From Acidobacteriaceae bacterium (GTDB taxonomy: Bacteria; Acidobacteriota; Terriglobia; Terriglobales; Acidobacteriaceae), in NCBI GenBank assembly GCA_027449965.1, contig DAIDKP010000007.1, forward strand, positions 1 to 64,000: 64,000 nt of DNA, read 5' to 3'. The position numbers and the translations under genes are program-made. The first letter of the stretch is position 1; each line of letters opens with the position of its first letter. The notes below the pieces were generated by a model that was not told the origin of the DNA, ran no database searches, and worked only from the letters and a program-made list of their open reading frames with translations. Below, in pieces: positions 1 to 6,424 of this stretch.

Positions 1-76
1 CCTCGGCCTTCCGGCCCGCTTCCATCTGCTTCACCGCCGCGATCATCTGCGCTTCTGTGTGCTTGCTCCTCGACAT
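1..76 (-). CDS. IS3-family transposase OrfA, N-terminal fragment cut by window edge
   Basis: Reading the minus strand from ATG at 76 gives MSRSKHTEAQMIAAVKQMEA and continues off the window. This is the usual opening of IS3/IS407-group OrfA proteins, whose N-terminal helix-turn-helix binds the element's ends; OrfA is normally about 90 residues and is joined to OrfB by frameshifting. Only 25 residues are visible. Whether the element is intact cannot be judged. It lies tail-side of the sulfatase maturase gene and does not interrupt it. Confidence 0.7.
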   Translation of the reverse strand, partial: MSRSKHTEAQMIAAVKQMEAGRKAE

Positions 77-136
77 CGCTCCGCACCTTCCTGAATACGA
101 AAATCGTACTCGCTTCTGTGCGGAAAACGGGGTTCA
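1..136 (-). mobile_element. IS3-family insertion sequence, left end, cut by the window edge
   Basis: The minus strand carries the start of an IS3-type orfA and, upstream of it, a sequence that reads TGAACCCC into the element from position 136. IS3 elements usually begin with TG, so I place the element end there, about 10 bp beyond the TAA stop of the sulfatase maturase. The other end is outside the window, so neither the inverted repeat nor the target duplication can be checked. Confidence 0.5.
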
Positions 137-146
137 GGCCAAAACA

Positions 147-1496
147 TTACGCGCGCTGCGGAGCGCCACCGTGGCAGTGTTTGAATTTCTTGCCGCTGCC
201 GCAGGGGCATGGGTCGTTGCGGTTGGCCTGATGCATGGCTGCGTCCGCATCCTGAGCAGCGGCCCACTGCATCACCTCCGCGGGTGCTCGGCCCGCAGCC
301 AGTTCCCCGGCCATGAAACGCATGGCCGGATCGATGTGGTGGAAGAAGTGCTTATACCCGGCGCAGAGGTAGTTGAGGCCAGCCTCGCCATCGGGCGTGG
401 TGAGGAAGCGATGCTTCGGGCACTCGCCGTTACAGGCGAAACGCACATCGCACTCGCGGCAGTAGCGGGGCAGCGTAGACAGCTTGGCCTCGCCGAAGTT
501 GTGTTGCTGGACGGAGTTGACGAGTGAGGCGAGCGGAGCCTCCATGATGTTGCCAAGGCGATGTTCGGGATAGACAAAGTGATCGCAGGAATAGATGTCG
601 CCTGAGTGCTCCATTGCCAGAGCTGCGCCGCAGGTTGGGCGGAAGACGCAGAGGCTGGCAGGAATGTAGGACCAGATTTCAAGGCAGACATCGAAAAGCT
701 GCACGAAGACGCGGCCGACATCGCGGCGGACCCACTCGTCAAAGATTGCGCCGAGAAAGCGGCCGAACTGCAGCGGTTGCACGGACCAGGGAGCGACCTG
801 CGCTTCGCCGTCGAAGCTGGGCGCGATGAGTTGCAGGCCGTCGGAGGTGGTGCGCTGCGCAATTCGCTCGACTATGGGGATGAATTGCATGAAGCCGCTC
901 CCGGCGTCGCGTAGAAATCGGTAGACATCCAGTGGCGCGTCGGCGTTGGCGCGATGGACGGTGGTAAGGGTGTTGAACTCGACACCGTAACGCCTGAGGG
1001 TTTCGATGGCGCGCAGGACTTTGTCAAACGTGGGCTGTCCCCCTTTGTCCACGCGGAACGCGTCGTGCAGCGGGCGCGGGCCGTCAATGGAGATACCGAT
1101 AAGAAACGAATGATCGCGAAAAAATGAAGCCCACTCGTCGTCGAGCAGAACACCGTTGGTCTGGAAGGCGTTGGCAATCTCTTTCCCGTTGGCGTACTGC
1201 CGCTGGAGGCGGACAACGTTACGGAAAAAGTCGACGCCGAGAAGAGTGGGTTCGCCGCCCTGCCAGGCAAAGGAGACAAGGGGTGCATCCTGCGCCTCGA
1301 TGTACTGGCGGATGTAGGTCTCAAGGAGAGCAGGTTGCATGGCCCAGCGGGTTTGCAGGGAGGGTGGATCATGCGGAGCCGCTTTGTCGGCCTGAGGATA
1401 GAGCGCTTCCTTCTCCAGATAGAAGCAGTACTTGCAGTCGAGATTGCAGATAGGCCCAATGGGCTTGGTCATGATGTGAAAGCTGTGGTGGCCCAT
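147..1496 (-). CDS. Anaerobic sulfatase-maturating enzyme (radical SAM/SPASM) with C-terminal SEC-C zinc motif
   Basis: This radical-SAM enzyme should oxidise the active-site Cys or Ser of a sulfatase to formylglycine in the cytoplasm before export. The protein has 449 residues from the ATG at 1496. The start is chosen because the reading frame upstream overlaps the sulfatase and does not resemble the family. Residues 17, 21 and 24 form the CxxxCxxC motif (CNLDCKYC) that holds the SAM-cleaving iron-sulfur cluster. The second half has the Cys-rich SPASM region (CGAALAM...SCDHF...CREC...CNGEC) for auxiliary clusters. The last 30 residues contain DPCPCGSGKKFKHCHG, a SEC-C zinc-binding motif that is not part of the standard enzyme. 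The gene starts 20 bp after the sulfatase stop, so the two form one operon and are likely partners. Confidence 0.88.
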   Translation of the reverse strand: MGHHSFHIMTKPIGPICNLDCKYCFYLEKEALYPQADKAAPHDPPSLQTRWAMQPALLETYIRQYIEAQDAPLVSFAWQGGEPTLLGVDFFRNVVRLQRQYANGKEIANAFQTNGVLLDDEWASFFRDHSFLIGISIDGPRPLHDAFRVDKGGQPTFDKVLRAIETLRRYGVEFNTLTTVHRANADAPLDVYRFLRDAGSGFMQFIPIVERIAQRTTSDGLQLIAPSFDGEAQVAPWSVQPLQFGRFLGAIFDEWVRRDVGRVFVQLFDVCLEIWSYIPASLCVFRPTCGAALAMEHSGDIYSCDHFVYPEHRLGNIMEAPLASLVNSVQQHNFGEAKLSTLPRYCRECDVRFACNGECPKHRFLTTPDGEAGLNYLCAGYKHFFHHIDPAMRFMAGELAAGRAPAEVMQWAAAQDADAAMHQANRNDPCPCGSGKKFKHCHGGAPQRA

Positions 1497-1516
1497 CGTG
1501 TGCTGTCTCCTGCGCG

Positions 1517-3025
1517 TTACAGGCTCTTCCCCCGAAGCTGCGACTCGGTCTGTGCTCCCAGGTCGAAGTGCGCTGGGATGCCGGTTGGCTTGTAGACGAA
1601 GGTGTCGCCGGTTTCCTTGCGCAACTCTGCGAGGCGTGCCCGGAGGTGCGCGGTAATCTGCTCGTAGCCCGGCTTGCCGTAGAGATTGGTAGTCTCGTTC
1701 GGGTCTTTCTCCAGATCGTAAAGCTCGTACTCCTGCGGGTCGAGGAAGAAGTGGATGTACTTGTAGCGCGCAGTGCGGACGCCGCGGCAAGGACGCACAT
1801 TCTCAAAGCCGGGATACTCGTAGTACTCGTAGAGCCAGTCCTTGCGCCAGGGAATGCGGTGCCCCTCGGCCAGCGGCAGAAAGCTCTTGCCCTGCATGTC
1901 AGCGGGCACAGGTAGGCCTGCGATTTCAAGCATCGTAGGCGCAAGGTCAAGATTCAGAACTATCTCCGATGACTTTGCGCCGGCGGGGACAACTCCGGGG
2001 TAGCGCAGCATCATGGGCACGCGGATTGATGGCTCGTACATCAGGCGTTTGTCGTAGAAGTGATGCTCGCCAAGGAAGAAACCGTGGTCGGAGCTGAGCA
2101 GCACGGCGGTCTTGTCCATGACTCCCTGCTTCTCCAACTCGGCAAACACCGCGCCAACATTCCGGTCGTTGTCTTCCACGCCGACGTAGTGATCTTTGAC
2201 GAGTTCCTCAAGCGAGCGGGGATCGTCGCTGAAGACCTCGGAGTAGCCGATCTTATTGTCGGCATCGGCCACCGCACGCGGCTTGCCGGGATAGTCCTTC
2301 AGATCCTCATCGAAGGTCGCTGGCATGGGGACGGAGACGCCGTTCAGGTCGTTGACCAAATCTTTGGGGCGATAGAAGGGCGCGTGGGGCGCATAAAACC
2401 AGAGAAAGAGGCAAAAGGGTTTGTCGCGCTTCTGCTGGAGGTACGAGACGGCCTTCTTGGTCAGCAGCGTATCAACATACTGGCCTTCATAGAGCTTGGC
2501 GGGGCCGTACTGGCCGTGCGCGCCCTCGGTGATGCGGGGGCGGTAGTAGTCAGCCTGGCCCACGAAGCCGAAGTAGTAGTCCCAGTTGTGCTCCATCAGC
2601 GCGCCTTCGATGTGGGACTTGCCTATGAACGCGGTTTCGTAACCGGCCTTTTGCAGCAGGTCGGAGACGAGCGGGAAACGCGCCGGAATCTTGCCCTGAA
2701 CATTGGATACAGCGCCGGTGGTGTGGGAATACATGCCGGTAAGCATGGTGGCGCGCGAGGGAAGGCAAAGAGCATTCACGACAAAGGCGTTCGAGAAGGT
2801 GCAGCCTTCGCGGCCGATGCGGTCCATATTCGGCGTCCTGATGATTGTGTTGCCGGTGGAGGACAGTTCGTCCGCGCGCAGGCCTTCGCCGACGAAACAA
2901 ACGATGTTGGGCTTCTCGGAATCGCTGCCAAGTCGCCGCGCAAATGCCTCTAATCCATTCAGGCTCGATGCCGTGATCCCGGCACTGCCAACCAGATACT
3001 TCAATACGCTCCTGCGTGTTTCCAT
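1517..3025 (-). CDS. Tat-exported type I (Cys-type) sulfatase
   Basis: Predicted formylglycine-dependent sulfatase of 502 residues, hydrolysing sulfate esters outside the cytoplasm. The N-terminus METRRSVLKYLVGSAG is a twin-arginine signal, fitting export after folding and maturation. The maturation motif is CLPSR at residues 87-91 (the CxPxR type), followed by ATMLTG. The DHGFFLGEHH segment in the second half supplies metal and substrate ligands. An odd point is the first metal-binding segment: most family members have DD after the first strand, while here the sequence is VGEGLRADEL, so the usual Asp pair is replaced around Glu47. The gene precedes its own maturase by 20 bp. Substrate unknown. 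No ribosome-binding site stronger than GAGGCG is seen before the ATG at 3025. Confidence 0.85.
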   Translation of the reverse strand: METRRSVLKYLVGSAGITASSLNGLEAFARRLGSDSEKPNIVCFVGEGLRADELSSTGNTIIRTPNMDRIGREGCTFSNAFVVNALCLPSRATMLTGMYSHTTGAVSNVQGKIPARFPLVSDLLQKAGYETAFIGKSHIEGALMEHNWDYYFGFVGQADYYRPRITEGAHGQYGPAKLYEGQYVDTLLTKKAVSYLQQKRDKPFCLFLWFYAPHAPFYRPKDLVNDLNGVSVPMPATFDEDLKDYPGKPRAVADADNKIGYSEVFSDDPRSLEELVKDHYVGVEDNDRNVGAVFAELEKQGVMDKTAVLLSSDHGFFLGEHHFYDKRLMYEPSIRVPMMLRYPGVVPAGAKSSEIVLNLDLAPTMLEIAGLPVPADMQGKSFLPLAEGHRIPWRKDWLYEYYEYPGFENVRPCRGVRTARYKYIHFFLDPQEYELYDLEKDPNETTNLYGKPGYEQITAHLRARLAELRKETGDTFVYKPTGIPAHFDLGAQTESQLRGKSL

Positions 3026-3157
3026 CGCCTCGCTCCCCTCTTTTTGTCTCGCTTCAGGTTCCTTCGATTCGACTCATTCCAAGCTCGCCTCAAAGGTGAA
3101 ACAAATCGTTAAAACGCAAGCGTCAATGAGAATCGTGCGCTTCAGAAGTGTACCCCA

Positions 3158-3190
3158 CTATTGTGCGGGGACCATCCATCCCCAGGGCAG
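3158..3190 (-). pseudogene. Detached 3' end of the DUF4143-type ATPase remnant (left of the IS)
   Basis: Joining the two flanks of the IS1-family element across a single copy of CAGGGCAG restores an open frame on the minus strand. The right-flank fragment ends ...ILALPW and the left flank continues GWMVPAQ then TAG at 3158-3160. So this stretch was the last few codons of the gene whose body lies at 5487-5683. Confidence 0.65.
3183..3190. repeat. Target-site duplication, left copy (CAGGGCAG)
   Basis: CAGGGCAG directly abuts the left inverted repeat and recurs at 5487-5494 directly after the right one. Eight-base duplications are typical of IS1-family transposition. Confidence 0.85.
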
Positions 3191-3216
3191 GGTAGTGGGT
3201 CAAATGATTTCCACAG
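3191..3216 (+). repeat. Left terminal inverted repeat of the IS1-family element
   Basis: This 26-bp sequence beginning GGTAGTGGGTCAAATG is identical to the reverse complement of 5461-5486. The transposase stop codon lies immediately inside it at 3218. Confidence 0.9.
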
Positions 3217-3217
3217 G

Positions 3218-4075
3218 CTATGCCGTCCGCATCAGCCCATGAAGGATTGACCGCTTATCGAGCAGCGCAACCAGATCGGCAATCGTCCAGACATGGCTGC
3301 TTAATCCAGCTTCCATCGCGGGCGTGACGCGCAGCGTAGAGTGAATCCGGCAAAAGTTGTAATACATAAAATAAATCGCCAGCATGTGCTCGTGATTTTC
3401 AACCTTCTTTGAGAACGCATTCGTGAGTCGCGTAAAGCGCCGCATGGACATCCGCATGGTGAGATTCTGACGCTCCACATACGATGTGCTGATGTGCATC
3501 GGTTCGGGGTTACCGATAATGCGAACCGATTCCGTTCCGATGCACACGCCGGGGCTGTAACGCGTGTCCGGCTGTGCGGGCGAGCCATACAGCTTTATCA
3601 GCATCGCGTAGTCCACATCCATACCAAATGCACCTTCGACCGCATCGACATAAGCCCGATGGCCGTCCGTTGTGATCTGTACGCGAGTGGTTAACCGCGA
3701 TGCCACATCCTCCATAAACTCCATTGCGTAGCTGGCATCCCTGCCGCCGCACAGGTACGAGACGATCAACTTGGAATCAGCGTCCAGCGCAGTCCACGTC
3801 CACAAACTGCCAGCGCCCTCAGCCTTCTTTTCCTCTGAGACGTTCTTATCCTTGCCATAGCAGAATGACCAGATTTCATCGCACTGGATGCGCCGCGCAG
3901 CCACGTTGCGAACGCGCTCATCGTGGTATTTGGCGCAGACGTTGCCCATGTCGGCCAGCAAGGAAAGTACCGTTCCCTTTGCAATGCCGGTCATACGGCA
4001 GGTTGAGCGGACGCTGTTTCCCTCGACTAAGGCCATTACGACTCGTGCTCTCTGTGCTGTGCTTAGGCGACTCAT
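3218..4075 (-). CDS. IS1-family DDE transposase
   Basis: A 285-residue transposase encoded in a single frame, without the programmed frameshift of classical IS1. The first 50 residues (LSTAQRARVVMALVEGNSVR, then TGIAKGTVLSLL) form a helix-turn-helix for end binding. Catalytic DDE candidates are the Asp in QCDEIWSF near residue 66, the Asp in ITTDGHRAY near 136, and the Glu in SYVERQNLTMR near 203. The tail NHEHMLAIYFMYYNFCRIHSTLR is a frequent ending of this group. The start ATG at 4075 faces the promoter region shared with the divergent passenger gene, and the stop touches the left inverted repeat. Confidence 0.88.
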   Translation of the reverse strand: MSRLSTAQRARVVMALVEGNSVRSTCRMTGIAKGTVLSLLADMGNVCAKYHDERVRNVAARRIQCDEIWSFCYGKDKNVSEEKKAEGAGSLWTWTALDADSKLIVSYLCGGRDASYAMEFMEDVASRLTTRVQITTDGHRAYVDAVEGAFGMDVDYAMLIKLYGSPAQPDTRYSPGVCIGTESVRIIGNPEPMHISTSYVERQNLTMRMSMRRFTRLTNAFSKKVENHEHMLAIYFMYYNFCRIHSTLRVTPAMEAGLSSHVWTIADLVALLDKRSILHGLMRTA

Positions 4076-4079
4076 AATG

Positions 4080-4148
4080 ACTTAATACTATGCTTGAGCG
4101 GTTAAGAAGTCAAGAAAATAATGCATAATTACTTATTTTTATGCTTGA
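4080..4148. promoter_or_regulatory. Divergent intergenic region of the IS with two direct repeats
   Basis: The AT-rich 115 bp between transposase and passenger gene hold two 18-bp direct repeats, ACTTAATACTATGCTTGA at 4080-4097 and ACTTATTTTTATGCTTGA at 4131-4148. They match at 14 of 18 positions and include a shared TATGCTTGA, with starts 51 bp apart. This arrangement suits two operator sites that control both divergent genes. The regulator is not known; the passenger protein, which looks winged-helix-like, is one candidate. Confidence 0.45.
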
Positions 4149-4190
4149 ACAGAAAGTAAATCCGCAGTAATCTATGCATCGAGGTGGAAT

Positions 4191-5015
4191 ATGGCAGAAG
4201 CGGCAGTCCGCAATCAACAAACCGCCGACCCAAAAGGCTCGGCCAGCAAGCAAAAGCGCGAGCAGTCCAGCATCGATTTCCCTTACGGGAGCCTAGACGA
4301 TGGGATTGCGGTAGCTAAGGCAGTGCATAAACTCGGCGGCAATCAGTGCAGACTCGATTCGCTCGCAGCAGAGCTTGGCCACGATACAGTGAACAGCGGC
4401 GGTTTCAGACAGAAGCTGTCTACGGCACACACCTTCGGCTTCACATCGTTGTCCCAGGGAATTGTTTCTTTGAAGCCGCTCGGCGTGCGCGTGATCGACA
4501 CCGATCAGGAAAAGGCGGGGCGGCTCGAAGCGTTCCTAAACGTTCCGTTGTACAACTCCATTTACGAGCAATTCAAGAACGGTCCGTTACCGCCGCCGCA
4601 GGGACTAGAGGCCGCGATGGTCTCCCTTGGTGTGGTCCGCAAGCAGGCGCAGCGAGCGAGGCAGGCGTTTCAGAACTCCGCCAAGCAAGCTGGCTTCTTT
4701 GCTTATGGCGCATCCAAGCTGGTTTATCCAGCGCTCGGCGCGCAAACCGTTGTGTCAAAGCTAAAGGACGATGAGCCTCCAGCCGACGAAGGAAAGCCCA
4801 AGGACAGCAACGGTGGCAACGGCGGAGACGGCCATCATCCGCTAATCGATGGTCTAATTCGCGCGCTACCGAAACCTGGTCCGTGGACGTTGGACGCGCG
4901 CCGGAAATGGCTTCAAGCGGCGGCAATGAATTTCGACTATGTGTACACGGATGAGTCATCCGAAGGAAAGATGATTAAAGTTTCCGTGGAGAGCGACAAG
5001 ACTTCTGCAAGCTAA
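4191..5015 (+). CDS. Unknown passenger protein of the IS1-family element, winged-helix-like
   Basis: I do not recognise a named family for this 274-residue protein. Start ATG at 4191 follows GAGGTGG with good spacing. Residues 30-155 look like a winged-helix-type fold used twice: a segment starting SLDDGIAVAKAVHKLGG, then an LxxLAxELG helix, a hairpin ending GFTSLSQGIVSLKPLG, and a second helical part ending FQNSAKQAGFF. The pattern recalls DUF5343-type proteins, but this is an impression. Residues about 190-215 are a charged Gly/Asn-rich linker (GGNGGDGHH), and the last 60 residues have a compact end (PGPWTLDARRKWLQAAAMNF). No catalytic or membrane motif is seen. It is divergent from the transposase and ends in a hairpin. 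Confidence 0.75.
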   Translation: MAEAAVRNQQTADPKGSASKQKREQSSIDFPYGSLDDGIAVAKAVHKLGGNQCRLDSLAAELGHDTVNSGGFRQKLSTAHTFGFTSLSQGIVSLKPLGVRVIDTDQEKAGRLEAFLNVPLYNSIYEQFKNGPLPPPQGLEAAMVSLGVVRKQAQRARQAFQNSAKQAGFFAYGASKLVYPALGAQTVVSKLKDDEPPADEGKPKDSNGGNGGDGHHPLIDGLIRALPKPGPWTLDARRKWLQAAAMNFDYVYTDESSEGKMIKVSVESDKTSAS

Positions 5016-5042
5016 GAGCCGCCCGTGCAGATCGGGCGGCTC
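5016..5042 (+). terminator. Hairpin after the passenger gene
   Basis: Arms GAGCCGCCCG and CGGGCGGCTC pair perfectly over 10 bp around a 7-base loop, one base after the passenger stop codon. There is no U-tract, so it may act as an mRNA-stabilising stem or a weak terminator. Confidence 0.6.
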
Positions 5043-5184
5043 GGAAGGGAGTAGCTATGTGCGGACCTTAATCGTAGTCCAGACCAGAGTGGTAGTAATC
5101 ATCATGTCGAGTGGCGAAAAAACCCTCGTGGTCATTATCCCAATAGTAGGGTAGCCTAACGGCCCCCGCGAGTCCATAGCCCGA

Positions 5185-5421
5185 TCAGCTACGGTTCTCT
5201 TGCAGCGAACCCTTTTCCTTCGCCCAGCGTTGCTTAGCGGCTCGCTGGGCGATTTCATGTCTACGCTCTTCGGTGAGTTTTTCGGCCCGCCGTTTGCCGC
5301 CCTTCAATCCACCTAGCCTGCCGAGCGCTACTGCTGCCGCATTCTTTTCTTTTGGTTTGAGGGGAGCCCCAGTGGAGATTTCTACTACTCGAAGCGCGTT
5401 CTGTGCGAAGTCTTTCTTCAT
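5185..5421 (-). CDS. Small basic KGG-motif protein, second passenger of the IS
   Basis: A 78-residue Lys/Arg-rich protein. The core reads ALGRLGGLKGGKRRAEKL and then EERRHEIAQRAAKQRW. This GGLKGGxxRAxxL...ARxAAxxRW pattern is common in small bacterial proteins of unknown role and suggests nucleic-acid binding. The start ATG at 5421 has no strong ribosome-binding site. The gene points inwards from the right end of the element, converging on the 274-residue passenger with 169 bp between them. No function is assigned. Confidence 0.6.
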   Translation of the reverse strand: MKKDFAQNALRVVEISTGAPLKPKEKNAAAVALGRLGGLKGGKRRAEKLTEERRHEIAQRAAKQRWAKEKGSLQENRS

Positions 5422-5460
5422 GTTCTTAGGATGCTTGACCGCTTATGCGAAATCAAGCCT

Positions 5461-5486
5461 CTGTGGAAATCATTTGACCCACTACC
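5461..5486 (-). repeat. Right terminal inverted repeat of the IS1-family element
   Basis: Reverse complement identical over 26 bp to 3191-3216. Confidence 0.9.
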
Positions 5487-5494
5487 CAGGGCAG
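5487..5494. repeat. Target-site duplication, right copy (CAGGGCAG)
   Basis: Identical to 3183-3190 and directly adjacent to the right inverted repeat. Confidence 0.85.
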
Positions 5495-5767
5495 CGCGAG
5501 AATGCCGTTCTCCAGCGGGCGCGCTTTGCCGTTGTGAAGTACCACGCCTCTGACCAAAGACGATTTGCGCTTCAAATCTTCGCGGAACGAGCGAATACCC
5601 TTGGCGTCATTCACGGTCACCTGGCTGCTTGCCTTGATTTCGAGTGCGACAAGCTTGCCCCCCTCTTTCAGGATGAAATCCACTTCGTGCCCTGATCGGC
5701 CTCGTTATTTCTGATCCAAGTTGAATGTTCGTCTTCGGCCAGAACCGAGCCTTATAGGGCGGAGGAT

Positions 5768-5986
5768 TGGCAGAGGAAGAAGAAGCGATTCCGTGTGGAG
5801 CAGATTGTAGGGGTGTTGCAGCAGGCGCAGGTGGGAGTTCCAGTGGCGGAGGTGATTCGGAAGGCCGGGATCAGGGAGCAGACGTTCTATCGCTGGAAGG
5901 CGAAGTATGTCGGGCTGGAAGTGGATCAGGTTCGGCAGATGGCGCAGCTGCAGGAAGAGAACCTGCGTTTGAAGAAGCCTGGTCCG
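5768..5986 (+). pseudogene. IS3-family OrfA remnant
   Basis: The plus frame reads KKKRFRVEQIVGVLQQAQVG, then REQTFYRWKAKYVGLEVDQV and LQEENLRLKK. This is the core of an IS3-family OrfA: helix-turn-helix plus leucine-zipper start. The start codon is gone and after LRLKK the sequence switches to non-IS DNA, so OrfB and both ends are lost. It is a different lineage from the IS3 fragment at the window start. Confidence 0.75.
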
Positions 5987-6101
5987 GATCTGTCGTTCCA
6001 GTACTCTCTCTGTACTCTTCACCCCGCAGGTAGTATGCGCACCAATACAGCGCACTGCCTCTGCGAAGAAAAACTCTGCCATTACCTCGAGTGCTGTTCA
6101 T
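5980..6101 (-). pseudogene. Tyrosine recombinase (phage-type integrase) N-terminal remnant
   Basis: From ATG at 6101 the minus strand reads MNSTRGNGRVFLRRGSALYW and then CAYYLRGEEYRESTGTTDPDQA. This is the start of the N-terminal arm-binding domain of site-specific integrases (RGNGRVF.R.GS..W..YY..G...RESTGT). After about 40 residues it runs into the antisense of the IS3 remnant, so the core-binding and catalytic domains are absent. Confidence 0.65.
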
Positions 6102-6103
6102 GA

Positions 6104-6424
6104 ATTCTCACCTCGATTCGCTTCATGGCAAGTTCGTCTCTAGCCACGGAGAGGTTCTTTTAGGGCGTGCCATGCCATTTGCGCAGCACCGGAAGCTGCA
6201 CCTGATCAATGGGCCATATGCGCAAGTTGTTTCCGGAAGATAATCAGCGAGGGCGAGAAGCCGTTGGCCCTTTGTTTCTTTTGCTTCTGCTTTCGCTTCC
6301 TGTGCCCGATTGGGTGAACCGCTCAATGCCACGCTCCGTTCGGCTAGGGGCATCCACTGAACCTGTCCGTATTTGTCTGTCCAATCTGGAAGTGGGGTGA
6401 AAGCATGCAGAAGGTGGTCGGACC
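6104..6424. other. Intergenic DNA without a supported gene
   Basis: This 321-bp stretch between the integrase remnant and the exporter gene has short open frames on both strands, none with a recognisable product. It is probably more eroded mobile DNA plus the promoter region of the exporter. Confidence 0.5.

Larger units (their letters stand above)
3191..5486. mobile_element. Complete IS1-family element with two passenger genes
   Basis: The 2296-bp element is bounded by perfect 26-bp inverted repeats (3191-3216 and 5461-5486, outer end GGTAGTGGGTCAAATG) and 8-bp direct duplications of target DNA. The outer GGT and the duplication length fit the IS1 family. It carries a transposase (3218-4075, minus), an unrelated 274-residue protein (4191-5015, plus) and a small basic protein (5185-5421, minus). 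A plain IS1-type element would be about 1 kb, so more than half of this one is cargo. Perfect ends, an unmutated duplication and intact genes suggest recent insertion. Confidence 0.85.
5453..5683 (-). pseudogene. C-terminal remnant of a DUF4143-type AAA ATPase, interrupted by the IS
   Basis: The minus-strand frame GHEVDFILKEGGKLVALEIK followed by SSQVTVNDAKGIRSFREDL and LVRGVVLHNGKARPLENGIL matches the C-terminal restriction-endonuclease-like part of DUF4143 ATPases. The E-V-D and E-I-K residues are the typical nuclease-fold positions. Upstream, the frame meets TAA near 5703 and the ATPase half is missing. Downstream, the IS insertion replaces the native tail after LPW with element-encoded residues VVGQMISTEA. 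So the gene was already truncated at its 5' side, and the IS then landed in its 3' end. The native last codons are at 3158-3190. Confidence 0.75.
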
